NCBI GenBank assembly: GCA_015680685.1
Contig: MNCI01034224.1
Location: forward strand, 213,086 to 277,085
DNA from: Gnetum montanum
Lineage: Eukaryota > Streptophyta > Gnetopsida > Gnetales > Gnetaceae
Direction of reading: 5' to 3'
Length of the DNA stretch: 64,000 nt
Position 1 is the first letter of the stretch, and each line of letters starts with the position of its first letter. The position numbers were made by a program, and so were the translations under genes. Shown here in pieces: positions 12,501 to 24,130 of this stretch. A model generated the notes under the pieces. It was not told where the DNA came from. It saw nothing but the letters and a program-made list of their open reading frames with translations, and did not search any database.

Positions 12501-14554
12501 TCTTCCCCAGACAGCTTGCCCACGCATCTTTTTTAGCTCTCTTGCATTCCCCCGTTTGATCGGGAACTCAGTTTACCAACACGCTTTTCCCATTCTGAAA
12601 GTCAACAGTGTCGCTGTGGAATTGTGTAACAGTCGGTAAATTCGCAGAGCTAAAACCATCCAGAGCGGAATTCAAACGGTAAATAATAAGGGTAAGTGGG
12701 TGACCAGGCCGCCCAGATGCCCAAGAATTGAATGGCTGCAACAGAATCTGAAATTCGAAAACGGGGAGAGATTTTTGCAGGGCCCAAAACTAATAAGAAC
12801 AGATAAAATGCAGCAAGCAACTTGACCCACAGACAGTCACTGTCCCGTAGTCCACCGTTTAAGGCAAAGCTTTAGAAGTCTGTGTTTTGCGTTCAGGATT
12901 TACGACCGTACATGTGGTGTACTGCTTAGTTAAATTCTAGAAGCAGGGAAAATAGCACACTATCCAGATATGTCAAGCAGACATGGGCCTAAAAGCTGCA
13001 TATGCAATGCGCTTGGAGCATTGAAACATCAGGGAAACAAAACAAAAGGAAAATCAAAAGCAGAGGGCCGTTGACGATTAAAACGCTACACTGCCTTCCG
13101 CCATGAGCCATTGCCTGCATTTCACTGTGTTTACCTATTTACGCTTACTTTTCTACTTAAAGTGGCCCACGTGCCCTGCGGAAATGGGGCCGGCAAGCAG
13201 ATTAACAAGGAAATGGGATGATGTTTCTGATTGGGCTGTCCTTGTTTTTGGGAGTCACATGATCCGTGCTGATGTCCTCCCGGTTTCCCATCTGGCCTGC
13301 ACTGATTCATAACTTATAAATTATTTAAGCTCTTTGCGTAACCTAACAGTCCACGCGTGTATTCTGCCATTAGTTGGAGCTTGCAAAAACAAATGTGGGA
13401 AAAGCTCCATGTTGCGGGATGAACCAACATGGAAATTCATATTCCGCAGGGTTGGTTTCAGGGGTTTTGGGTTTCGGTGTCGTGCTTTGGTGTTTGAATA
13501 TTTTTCAGACGAGGTTTTAGATGTGGTTTCCCACGTTAATTCACGTTGTTTATTATATAGCATTAGTTGGAAAGTCTGAATCTTGCGACCCGATATGCTT
13601 ATGCTTTTGCCCAGTGAGTTCGCAAATTTTTAGGAATTTAATGTGAACTTACGGAAAGCACAGTCACTGCATCAATTCATTGTTGACTTTTTCTAGAATG
13701 GGTAATTGGTAATTGGTCCATGCATTGAAGTATTTTCATTGACGTATCATAAATTTTGGAAAATTCTTGCATCATTCCCATTTCTTAACTGAGTTCCCTC
13801 GACGTAATAAACATTTGCAGTTTGTCAGTTTTCATAATTGATGAAATCAGGGACCGTCACTTTAAGTGATGGCAAGTGTGTGTTTCTTATGTGGTAAGAG
13901 GTTAGGCTTTTTTATACACCACCTTCCCAAAACTTTACATTGGCAGGATACACATTGAGCCTGCAAGTAATAATCCTTTACAATTGATAAACTCATCTTG
14001 CTAAACAAAAACTAGAGTATTTGAATAAATTGTATCCAGGGGTTTGAGCTCCCATATCTGAAACATAAAACCGTGGTTGAAATTATGGTTCTCTTCAATC
14101 TCCTTGACATCTTGAGCCAGGTTACATTGCTTCTTCCAAACACTAGTGTGGTTAGATTACCATGGGGGATATTTATGCATCATTGATTTAACCTCTTGAC
14201 ACAATTGAAGAGGTGGTTTGCTTCATTAGTGATTTTGTTGTAGCAAAACGCAAATGTGCTGGTTTTCACCACGTCTACCACTTAAAGAGTATCTCAATCA
14301 GGGTTGGAAATATACGGTTTGCTTTTTCGTTAAATTGTATGAAATTGGCTAAATTATTCAAATTTTTGGCTCCAAAATATATATGTACAATTTCGAAATA
14401 TATGAACTCCCAGCTGATCTCAAGAGGCAACTGTGAAAAAAATGCTCCCCCATGCAAAGAAAATGGAAAATCATAAGCATGAGAATTTTGTTTAATATTT
14501 TCACCTGCAAAGAAACAGAGTAAAGAAAAATTTTTGACCGTTAGTTGCGTGTGG
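12500..14554. other. No gene recognised
   Basis: Mixed-composition DNA without a recognisable coding segment or long repeat. Confidence 0.4.
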
Positions 14555-14842
14555 ATGCTGGGAAACTGGGAATCGAAAGCCCGACCTAACGGAGACGTGG
14601 AAAGTTCGATTGCTGAGCCACTGGGGGCCCACAAGGAAAACAGAGGCGACCCTGCCGACTTAGATTTAGCATATTTTGAAAATGCAAATGTACGGTTTGA
14701 TATGGACGCTGTATATCACATTGAAATTGACACAATCCCTAGACCTAGCATCATTACCGAATGCTTGACAGAACGGCACTGTTACGAGCATCTCAAAATT
14801 TCATGGTTTCATGCAGATATGCTTTCGCGCACAATTGTTTAA
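14555..14842 (+). CDS. Hypothetical 95-codon ORF
   Basis: Not recognised. The frame begins with ATG at 14555 and runs to a TAA at 14842. The composition is protein-like and acidic in the middle, without low-complexity runs, which is unusual for the AT-rich surroundings. The frame is also open for several codons upstream, so this could be an internal exon with an acceptor before 14555. I see no domain, membrane segment or signal peptide. Confidence 0.2.
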   Translation: MLGNWESKARPNGDVESSIAEPLGAHKENRGDPADLDLAYFENANVRFDMDAVYHIEIDTIPRPSIITECLTERHCYEHLKISWFHADMLSRTIV

Positions 14843-16588
14843 AGGACGTGCCAACATTAACGGCTATCACCCACATGGCATGATGAAGCTGTGTAACTTT
14901 ATGATTCTTGAATCAGCAGCCAACCCATACAATATGAAATCCAATATCCCAAGTATGCAGTAGATCTTCTGAAAGCGCTGTGCATTTTAGCAGAGAATGA
15001 ATTTGAAGAATTAAGAGACTGTTGTGATTTCTTGAGGGTGGGAATCAGTGAAAATTTCGAAAATGAAAATTACTACAAGAAAATTTGACAAAGAAACCTA
15101 CCGCACAAACGGATTTACTGGTACAGTCAAACCGAGGGTAGAAATCGTGCTGCTGGTGCTGCAATAACAATTCTGAAACAAAATGAATGATGTTGTGAAG
15201 CGATGCTGATTGAGGAATCCAATGTCTGCGAAATCATGAATAATCCCTCTTGTTTTCTTTTATTCGCATTTATTTTATTGCAGATCCACTGAAGAGTGAA
15301 ATTTGAATGCACATGGATCAGCACGAGAAAATACGAAGCTCGAGCGTGGATTCCGGTTCAAAGCAACAGAAACTATATTTTTCAGAGATATCGTTGCAGG
15401 CTCCACATATACCGAACCCATAGCCGATATAACTATCACGGTTCCGTACATTCTACGAGTTTTGACGCGTTTCTGCATCATCCAGAGAGTTTGGTGCAAT
15501 TTGGGTTACAACGGGGTTCCGCAGCTTTTTGACAGTTTGGTGCATTGTGTGGGGCAATAGTGCTATACCAAGATTTGTGTTTTGATTCGTTTTGGTGGCG
15601 TATTCTGGGGATTTTTATTTGTTTTGGTTTGGGTTTCTGGTCTTTTTTTGGGATTCTGATCGGTATAGGTTGCTGACGATCCGGATTTGCCCAAGTATAG
15701 GTGTTTCCTTTTGTCTGGGATTTTGGGTTTTGTGTCTTGTTTATCCGTTCCGTGCTAGGGGTTTTTTTTAGAGTTTCTGGTTATCGATCTTAAACGTATG
15801 ATTTAGATAGTTTTAGGCTGCAATTGTCGACATAATCATGAATTGATGATGGTAGTCTGTTGTGAGACAGTCCTAAAGAAGCAAGCGGGGCAGTGGCTGC
15901 CCCACATTTAATGTTCTGCATGTCTGTACGAGGCCTCGCAATTTGCAGTGCCATGATTGCTAACGTTAATGGATATACTAATTTCTGAGATCTCAGTTAC
16001 CTGATGATGTCCTACTTCAATGTTTACGCACTCACTCACGGCTTTCCTTTTCCGTGGGCTTACTGACAGATGGGCCTTCCTGCTTTGCCATATGCTGTTG
16101 TGAACGATACCTTCCTGCCATGCCGCAAAACACCTTTTGTTTGGTTTCATACCAGTGTCAACGTTACTGTTTTCATCTGAGCAGGGTTTGATTTGTTGTT
16201 CTATTTCAACATCAATATCAGGTATGTATCTGCTTGTGTTAGATTTGTTGCCGAACTACCGTGCAACAAGCATTTGCTGGTTTATTATGTTCATTTAAAA
16301 AGAGAAAAAGAGCTGCTGGCTTTGGTTTGTTGCCAGAAAAGGACATCAAATTTTTTACATGTACCAGTCAAGTGCTTCGGTTGGTGACCTGATTCTATCG
16401 TCTGTTTTTATTCAGCATTATATGCACCTTCTTGGCTGAAACAAAGACCTGGCCGTTTGATCAGAGAGCAGCAACCCAAGAACCCAACAACGAACGTGAC
16501 TCTTCAGAACGACTTTGCTGCCTGAAACCAGGATTCCAGTTTTGTAGTGTTATGCTTTGAATCGTGTGTGTGTCTTACACTCTGGGGA
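14843..16588. other. No gene recognised; T/G-rich stretch near 15.55-15.8 kb
   Basis: Contains short frames on both strands around 15275-15560 without recognisable motifs, and a T- and G-rich part at about 15550-15800 that resembles a plant leader intron. No confident feature. Confidence 0.3.
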
Positions 16589-17098
16589 ATGAAAATCTTT
16601 CAAGTTTCCTGGATTTCTGTGTTTTGGATTTGCATCATGTATTATTATTTTTCCCCGCACAAAAGTAGGAAGAATGGAGCAAAAGCAAGGGACAATCACA
16701 CGGGCGCATCAGTGACTGAACCAGGACCTTTCTGCAGCCGTCGTATTCTTTTAGGTAAGCTAACTATCACAGAAAATTTTTGGTTTCTTTTGCAGAAAAA
16801 CTATAAATTTTCAAATCTGGTAAGACGGGTAGGAACATGCTTTTCTGCCATAGCATGTCAAAGCGTGTGTCTAGGTGCAGGCGTGCAGCCAGTCGCTGGG
16901 GGTGGTTCGTTGAACTCGGATGGTTTGTTGTGGCTAGGTACGTTTTCAGGGTTTAAAGAACAGTCGTTCACCGCCCCTTTTTATGCCGGTAAGAAAGTGA
17001 TATCTTTCACCAAATATCGTTGGCATGGCATTATGTTAAAATGCGTTTGTGGTAAACGTAAATATTCCCCTATTGATGCTAGTCGTCGTTTTTCATAA
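16589..17098 (+). CDS. Hypothetical 169-codon ORF
   Basis: Not recognised. The first ATG of a long open stretch is at 16589 and the stop at 17096-17098. The N-terminus is strongly hydrophobic for about 20 residues and then basic, like a signal anchor. The middle is Gly/Ser-rich and the end is basic. 169 open codons are uncommon by chance in this composition. Internal GT and CAG signals suggest it may instead be several exons, or spliced-leader-like DNA read through by chance. Confidence 0.25.
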   Translation: MKIFQVSWISVFWICIMYYYFSPHKSRKNGAKARDNHTGASVTEPGPFCSRRILLGKLTITENFWFLLQKNYKFSNLVRRVGTCFSAIACQSVCLGAGVQPVAGGGSLNSDGLLWLGTFSGFKEQSFTAPFYAGKKVISFTKYRWHGIMLKCVCGKRKYSPIDASRRFS

Positions 17099-17655
17099 GA
17101 TTATCAGTATTTGATAACCATTATCACAGCCAAACTACAAGACATGGTAAAATATTTATTGAAGGGAATACAGTGTTTTCCATACTGCAGTAATTCTGCA
17201 CTAGGAATCCTGTACAGCTTTCTTGAAACCATGGTAATGAATCGATAGGTAAAGAAAAGAAAAGATTTGCTTACGAGAAAAAGTTCTTTAAATGTTTTTC
17301 AAAAATGTGACTCTCGTGTATCTAATTAAAAGTTATTTTAAAACAAATTAATTACGGTAAAGTAGAAAGCAACAAAGTCTGAGAAAGTACGAAGGTAACA
17401 GAGTAAAAAACTGTGAAAAGGTGAAGCTTGGTTAAAAGCTCTCCTCCCTAGCTAGTTCGATACTTTGCTTCTCTTTCAACCTTAAACAAGTATTGCAGTA
17501 CTAAGTGCAAGGGGGCCTCCTTGTTCATCCGTACACATGCATCGGAAGCAAGTAAATCTGTCATGAGGCAAAGACGTGAGTGTTGATACAATTATGTTAC
17601 ATAATTTCTTGTTATTATTGTTTAAATATTTTCTATTTCTCTCAATCAATAACAA

Positions 17656-17715
17656 GGTGGAAAGTTGAAAGCGTATGGTTAATTTGGTGGAAAGTTGAAA
17701 GCGTATGGTTAATTT
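17656..17715. repeat. 30-bp perfect tandem duplication
   Basis: A 30-bp unit beginning GGTGGAAAGTTGAAAG is repeated exactly (17656-17685, 17686-17715). Confidence 0.9.
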
Positions 17716-17762
17716 GGTTGTTTAGCTAATTCAAAATTGGATTTGATTTAATGGGATAGGGA

Positions 17763-17792
17763 GGGGAAGGGGAAGGGGAAGGGGAGAAGGGG
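17763..17792 (+). repeat. G-quadruplex-type (GGGGAA)n tract
   Basis: Four GGGG runs are separated by AA, AA and AA, followed by a fifth GGGG after AGAA. This matches a four-tetrad intramolecular G-quadruplex pattern with two-base loops on the plus strand. It lies directly before the repeat-rich zone that starts near 18 kb. Confidence 0.8.
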
Positions 17793-17984
17793 AGCGAATG
17801 TTTGAACTTGAAAGAATTATAATATATGTACACCCTAAATATATAGTCCACTTAAAATTGTATAACTTAGTGTTGCCTAGCAATGACTTAAAGCTTTCAA
17901 ATTAAGAGTCTTACCATTAGGAAAACATTTCATTGTAATAAAATAAAATAAAATAAGATTGGTTTAATAATAAAAGGATTATCA

Positions 17985-18790
17985 CCTTGGAGAGCGTAGT
18001 CAACAAAAGGTAACTTTTCACAAGTTTTGGCAAGTCCTGGACTATGCTCACCCCCAATTGGAAGTGTAGTTAGCCTCCCGTGGGAAGCGTAGTTTGTCAA
18101 AAAGCCTAGATTCCACCAGCATGGAGACTATGTTCTCCCCCAACCCCCAACCTAGAGCGGAGTTAATAGAAAGAAAGTTTTTTGCAAAATTTTTCTAAGT
18201 CTTGGGACTATGTTCTCCACTGCCCTAGAGCATAGTCAACCCTCAATGGAGAGCGTAGTCAACCAGAACAGCCTTTGATGGCCTCCATAGCATAGCAATG
18301 GCACACCAATGCAGTCAACTCACCCTTAGCGAAAGTAGTTGATAGAATCTTTCTCTCTCTAGCATCCCCTCTTGCCTAAAATTGTAACTAAGCTTTACCC
18401 CACTAGCCTAGTGGAGAGCGTAGTTGGATGAGAGTGTAGTCTCAACCGTCCCCTCTACCAAGTGGTGACCATGTTGCATTTCACACTAATCTTAACCCTA
18501 TAATTACCTTGTGCCCTCAACATTTTCAAAGTTGGCATTTTGGCAAATGTTGGCATTTTTGCAAATTAAGGGTTGGCAAATTTTTGGGTTAGCATTTGGC
18601 GAAATTTTAGATGACTGTAGCCCCACCACAACCCCACCAAAGCTTAATAGAACATTGTAGCCCATGGTACATTGTGATAGCTAACCCAACAGATGTAGAC
18701 ACCTTGACGCACACCAGTTTTCGCAGCCAGACACCTTTGAGACTATGACTACGTTCTCCATTGCCCCTATTGTACTTTATGTACCTTCTA
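17985..18790. repeat. Zone of dispersed GAGAGCGTAGTCAACC motifs in both orientations
   Basis: Near-copies of GGAGAGCGTAGTCAACC recur at about 17991, 18235, 18247 and 18415. Inverted relatives of the type GACTATGTTCTCC occur near 18050, 18127, 18207 and 18743. Together there are roughly ten copies in 0.8 kb. The arrangement resembles the motif-laden LTR of element C but with a different motif. It may be a decayed LTR of another family. No termini or target duplication could be found. Confidence 0.5.
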
Positions 18791-20859
18791 ACCCCTTTTG
18801 GTGTTAACTACATTCAACCCCATTTGAGGTGGTGTTTTGCTTCTCTCTTTTTGCATTTTTAGCATTTCGTTTGCATTTTTCACTGTTTTATTGCATAGCC
18901 GTGCTTACAACTATGCTTGGGTGATGGTCCCCGCATGTTGATGCCCTTGTTTTTTCTAAAAAAACTTGACTATGCTTGACATCGTTAACACCATTGACAT
19001 CATTTGAACACTTAACACCCTTTCACATCAGCATCATGGTGAACCACGTTGCACCTCGGTTACATCCGATAAGTCCCTGTTCGATTGACAAGACCATTCA
19101 GGGCATCCTATCTCTGCCTCTAGCAGGCCCTTATGTGGATTCGAGGTTAGGCTATGTGCTTATTGACCTTAGTGTTCCAATTGTCGACATTTTCGGTTGT
19201 TACACACCTAAAAGCTTAATGCTCATCTCACCAAGGCAAGGTTCTCAAGAGGGTAGTAGATGAACGAAAGTCTAACTTCTTTTGATGTGAAAGTCTAAGT
19301 TCTTTCAACTAGCTCCACTTAGGTTAGTTTAGTACATCATGAGAAAATTGGATTATTACTTTTGCCAAAATTAAAAGTGGGGAATTGATTGTTATTCAAC
19401 AAATTTGGTCAACCTTACAAAACATCATTTCCTATTTGTCTTGGTATCTTTCTCAACCTTTTTGAGATTTCATTAAATTGTTATTTGTTTGGTTAGTATT
19501 TTATCTTGAAAGTCTTAGTTTAACCTGGTGAAAGGTCATTTCCTATTTGTATTAGCATTCTTTCTAATCTTTCAGGGATTCCATTAACTTCTTGTTTGTT
19601 TGGTGGGTACCTTGTCTTGGAAGTGTTGGTGCTTTATTTGCTTATGATTCTCATATAAAAAGTATCAAAGTTAATCACAAAGGGATTCTACATGTTAATT
19701 TTTTCTGTAATATCATTTCTTTTGTATCATTAGAATGAGCAGAATTCCAAGCTAATTTCAATTTAAATAAAATGGATAAAACCTATTTTTATAGACTTTT
19801 CCTAATAGCTAATTATTTATCTTGTTGGGATTTCTTTTGAATATTGTAATTTTCTACTGCGAAAGCTCAACAATGGTTTCATAAAAAGAATTCTTATTCA
19901 TAGATCAAGGACCTAAAATATTGAGAATGATTGGATACAAAGGTTTATGAACTTATGAAAACTTGGAATTCAATTGAAAGTGTACTTTTGCACTTGGTCT
20001 TTATTATATAAAAGCTTTCCTACTGGATGTTTTACCATTTTTTTGTTTTGATAATCTAGTTTGTCTAGTTTGCACTCTAGAACTCTATATTGAATATGTT
20101 TTTCAATTCTTGAATTTCTAAAGTTCTAGACACTTTTAACAATATAGTTAGGCTTGAGATCCTTTTCTACATTTGAAAGCACAAATGTTATATGATTTTT
20201 AAGAGGCATTCTATGACGTAGTGCTTCAATTTTGAAATGAAGTTGAATCTTTATGTGAACTTTTTATTTCAAGTTTATGAAAAAAGAATAAAGTAACCAG
20301 TAGATATCAATTCTTCATTTTTTTCCTTATTTACATAGAAGGATGTTCCTTGTGCTATTTTTCAAATTTTTCTACAAGAATTATGATTTTTTGTCATTTG
20401 TTGTTTAGATTGCTTATTGATAAATTTTGATTTATAGGAAGTCTCTTGTGGTAGCAAAAACCTGAAAGGACACTTTTGATAAAGGACAAGGATTGATTCT
20501 TTTCCTATCCTAGAAGGGAGATTTTGTAGAAGTAGTTAAAAAGGTAAAAACCAATATTAACATCCTCAATACCATTGGGCATTTTCTTTCTCCTAGCGAG
20601 AATGATTTTTAATATTCTCATGTACTGTCTAGTTATCTTAGTCATAAACCATGGTATAACTAATGAAATGTATTGATGTTAATTAATGTGAATGTGAAAT
20701 TGTCAATACAAACATTTAAAGGGTTGTTGCCCTATAATGTTAAATCTCAAAAAGTTTGGAATTTATGCCTTGAACCCAAAGTTTGTTAAGAGGTAGATAA
20801 CTAGGAGCTTACCTATCCTCAAGCCAACTATTAATAATCCTATCACTAGCAAGAATACT
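18791..20859. other. Repeat-like AT-rich DNA without clear features
   Basis: Contains a 95-codon frame (18976-19263) without recognisable motifs. The rest is AT-rich and could be the decayed 5' part of the B1 element, but I could not align it to B2. Confidence 0.3.
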
Positions 20860-23145
20860 ATTTAAGTGGGGCTCTACAGCAACCTTAGGAATATTATCAA
20901 GAATGAAAAGCTCATGGTCATGGGGGATGCCATTTGTAAGACATCAATACCTTCATAAGTAACATGATCTTTGTGAATGTTATGTCTAACAACCTATATC
21001 CCCAAGTGCCTCTACCACATATATTTATGCTCATCACTATTATCCTCCTAAGTACTACAGACTTGCCACTCCATGGGTTTAATTTCATGCCTCTCATACT
21101 CCTCATTCTCATACTCTAAACCCATTACTTGCTCCGTACATGCATAGCAAAATTTCTTCCTAGTCATGATAATGGAATGTCACACAAGCCATAAACTTGT
21201 AGATGGATGATAATTCAAGTGGTTCCAAGTGCAAGCCTTGAAAACACCCATTCAAACTATAGTCCCTTAGATGTGCAAACTATAATGTTAACCCATGTAG
21301 TTACTAATTGAATAAAGGTAGGAAAACTTTCCAAGAAGAAAAATGATTTGAGAAGTCCCTTAATTCACTTACAAATTATAAGAAATGCATCATGCAAAGC
21401 TCTACTAGACTTAGATTGCATAGTTAATTTGATTTTTGTAGGAGATGTACAAAGTATGAAACCTTCCACCTCTCAAAAAGTGTAATATTATATTGGAGCT
21501 TGTGGACTAGTCTATCATTATTCCTTTGGGATTTATAGAAGACATTATGGCCATCATTACTGGCTAGACATATCCTATTGATTTCATGGTGATTCATGTG
21601 GACACCTCCAAAGGGAAATTTCCCATCATTATGGAAAAGGATTGGCTAAGTATAATTGTTGCTAAGCTTGGAATTAGGGACCTATCATTGGAGATTTCCA
21701 AGAAGAATGATCATGAAATAGTAGAGAAGAAAAGAGTTCTATGCATTGTGTATAGTAACGTAGAATGCAAATGCATGTAGAAGATCTAGGCAATTAGACA
21801 CAAAACTGTCACAACATGTAGATCATGTGTAGAATCAAAAATCATGCAAAGGTACTTGCATGTAGCAATTACAAAGTAAGATGGTATTTAATGGTTAATT
21901 TTAGATGATAGCCATAGTTCCATTATGTGCATGAAATGATACAAAGCCCTCACAAGTACATACACTGATAGGTTAGATGAAATGGAGTAGCTTAGATGCC
22001 AACTCTCTAACGTAAAAAACTAACAAGAAGTAGAAATGGACTGGGAATAGTTAGAGATTTCAGAGACATTTGAACTAGATTTTCTTGAACTCAAAAACAT
22101 TACTCAAATCACTTGAATGTATGTTCTTTTTAATAATGATAAATTGGTAATCATGAACACCTAGCCTACAAAGTAATTGAAGCATAAGTTACTAATTATG
22201 GTAAACAAATCGTTGATAGCATTTGCCTAACCATATGAAGAGATAACAAGTATTGACCTGTGCATATGCCAGCATAGAACTTATGCAGATCTAGCCAATA
22301 AGCCTAAAGGACAGCCACAACAAAGATTGAATCTCAAATTGAAGTAGGTTATCAAGAAGAAGATGGAAAATTTCCTTAAAGCTAGATTTATCTATCTTAG
22401 ACTAGATAGTGAGTGGTTATGACTACTCATCATTGTATCAAAGAAAGGTTAGCAATGCAAGATTTGCATTAATTTTAGGTCATTGAACATGGAAACTTTC
22501 AAGGACCATTTCCCATTATCATTTATGGGCCAAGTATTAGATACTCTTGTAGGTGACAGGTATTACAACTTCCTAGATGACAATAGTGGCTATAATCAAA
22601 ATCCAAATAGCCTTGGAAGATTAAGCTAAAATCATATTCATAAGTCCTTAGGGAACATTTTTATACAAGAAGATGCCTTTTCACATTTGTAATGCATCTA
22701 TAGCTTTTTAACACCTTATTTTTAGTAACAAATTGATAATGGTGTGGAAGTCTTCATGGATAACCTTTCCACCTATGGTTTTAACTTTAAGTTGGGAATT
22801 GGACCATTTAAAATAGGTCCTGAAGTAAGTGTAAAGATCAATCTTAAGCTTAAATGGTTGAAAATTCATTTAATGTTTTAAAAAGAAATAGTTTTGGAGC
22901 ATTGGCTTTTAACAAAATGGATAGAGGTAGACCTTGAAAAATTAGAGTGATTCAAGGAATTACTATCAGAAATTTATTAAGAACTTTTCAATAATTATAA
23001 CACCACTAGTAAAGTTAACAAAGAAGGATGTAGCATTTAAATGAACTAAGGAATGTGACCATGCATTTGAACTTCTGAAACAAAAGCTTGTAGAGACTTT
23101 AATTCTATAGGTTCTTGACTAGTCAAGACCATTCTACATCATGAT
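20860..23145 (+). pseudogene. B1: left part of an old Athila-like pol (protease, RT, start of RNase H)
   Basis: This is a heavily decayed Ty3/gypsy polyprotein, readable by comparison with B2 in this window. About 20920-21100 matches B2's Gag/protease linker at 50395-50560. About 21385-21700 is the protease region (CKALLD, then a conserved IIM.KDWLS-like end). About 22430-22700 is reverse transcriptase with a degraded R.CI.FR.LN...KDHFPLSF motif and YYNFLD.NSGYNQ. After 22980 come the RT thumb and the start of RNase H. Many stops and indels interrupt it. The frame breaks at 23145, where element A is inserted in the codons for the first RNase H motif, and resumes at 45124. The B1 LTRs were not found. 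Confidence 0.8.
23141..23145. repeat. Left 5-bp target-site duplication of element A (ATGAT)
   Basis: ATGAT here matches ATGAT at 45124-45128, directly outside the two LTRs of element A. The joined flanks rebuild B1's RNase H sequence without gap, which confirms the insertion point. Confidence 0.95.
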
Positions 23146-23170
23146 TGATGAGTCATGAATTTGCTGGTTG

Positions 23171-23240
23171 TGATATCGTAGCCGTGATATCTTAGCTGCG
23201 ATATCGTGTTTGCCCAGTGATATCACGTACGTGATATCGT
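23171..23240 (+). promoter_or_regulatory. Cluster of five GATATC palindromes in U3
   Basis: Five GATATC sites, mostly within (C/G)TGATATCGTR or CGATATCG contexts, lie in 70 bp and end about 19 bp before the TATA box. The tight, phased placement suggests an enhancer-like array, but no factor can be named from the sequence. Confidence 0.55.
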
Positions 23241-23256
23241 GGCCTGCCTCAATTTC

Positions 23257-23264
23257 TATAAATA
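23257..23264 (+). promoter_or_regulatory. TATA box of the A 5' LTR
   Basis: TATAAATA in the context CTATAAATAAGAGG. The same box occurs at 44508-44515 in the 3' LTR and at 58159-58166 in A2. Confidence 0.75.
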
Positions 23265-23990
23265 AGAGGCAGCTTTCCTTGTTCTAGGACTTAGTTCTTA
23301 GTTCCTTACCCAAACTCTTGCAGTTTTTCCTTGTTAGAGTTAGAATTATTTCTCAGTGCATGCCCACAGTGCGGTGATTGTAATTGTACAACATCCTTAT
23401 TCGAGTGTGACGTACTTGGACACGCACATGATCGAAAATAAAGATCGAGATTACTTCGTCATTGTAGCATTCACTTAGTTTAATTATTTAATTTTTATTG
23501 TTATTTATTACTTTCGTAGTTAACATCTCTTTACCCTAAATTTATATTAAACACGGAATGAATACGACTTGATCACGAGCATTTAAGTGTGACTACTTGG
23601 CAACCCAGTAGCGTACCTAGGATCTGCACTTGGTAATCCCAGTGATAGTCATGCACGAGGTCCAAGATGTGTACGGATGATTGAGGAATGGATGCTCACT
23701 GCACTTAGGCTAGTTTAGATTCTCTCTCACCCTCTCTCTCTTAGCTTAGTTAATATTATTTTCCATCATACTCAGGAGTAGTACTAGTGTAGAAACACAT
23801 CATACACCTTACTCTGGACTAAACCATACGTGACAAAGCTAATACTAGTCTAGGTGGGAAGACAGCGAACTGCGACCTACGAGTAATTGTCTAGATACCA
23901 CAACTAGCTCGTCTGCGGAGTTCGATTGGATCGTGTGTGAAACACTCGTATTTGTATGGTTGAGTGTAGGGGTACCTCGCCGCTCATCAT

Positions 23991-24008
23991 TGGCACCATT
24001 ACTAAGGA
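23991..24008 (+). promoter_or_regulatory. Primer-binding site of element A
   Basis: TGGCACCATTACTAAGGA lies one base after the LTR. The better-kept A2 copy reads TGGCACCATTGTCGGGGA. Both fit decayed versions of TGGCGCCGTTGCCGGGGA, the site typical of Athila/Tat elements and complementary to tRNA-Asp. The differences in A2 are all C-to-T or G-to-A. Confidence 0.75.
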
Positions 24009-24130
24009 CAATGCTAGTTATCTAAATTAGTTATATCATACAAGGTCGCTGTATAAGAATTAACGATATATCTTTTAGGAAGAAATAATTATAAAAAGTC
24101 ACATATAAATTCACACACAATTTCACAGCC

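Larger units (their letters stand above)
23146..23989 (+). repeat. 5' LTR of element A
   Basis: An 844-bp LTR beginning TGATGAGTCATG and ending CCGCTCATCA. It aligns to 44352-45123 and to the A2 LTR (58076-58889). U3 contains the GATATC cluster and a TATAAATA box. It is followed by one T and the primer-binding site. Confidence 0.93.
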
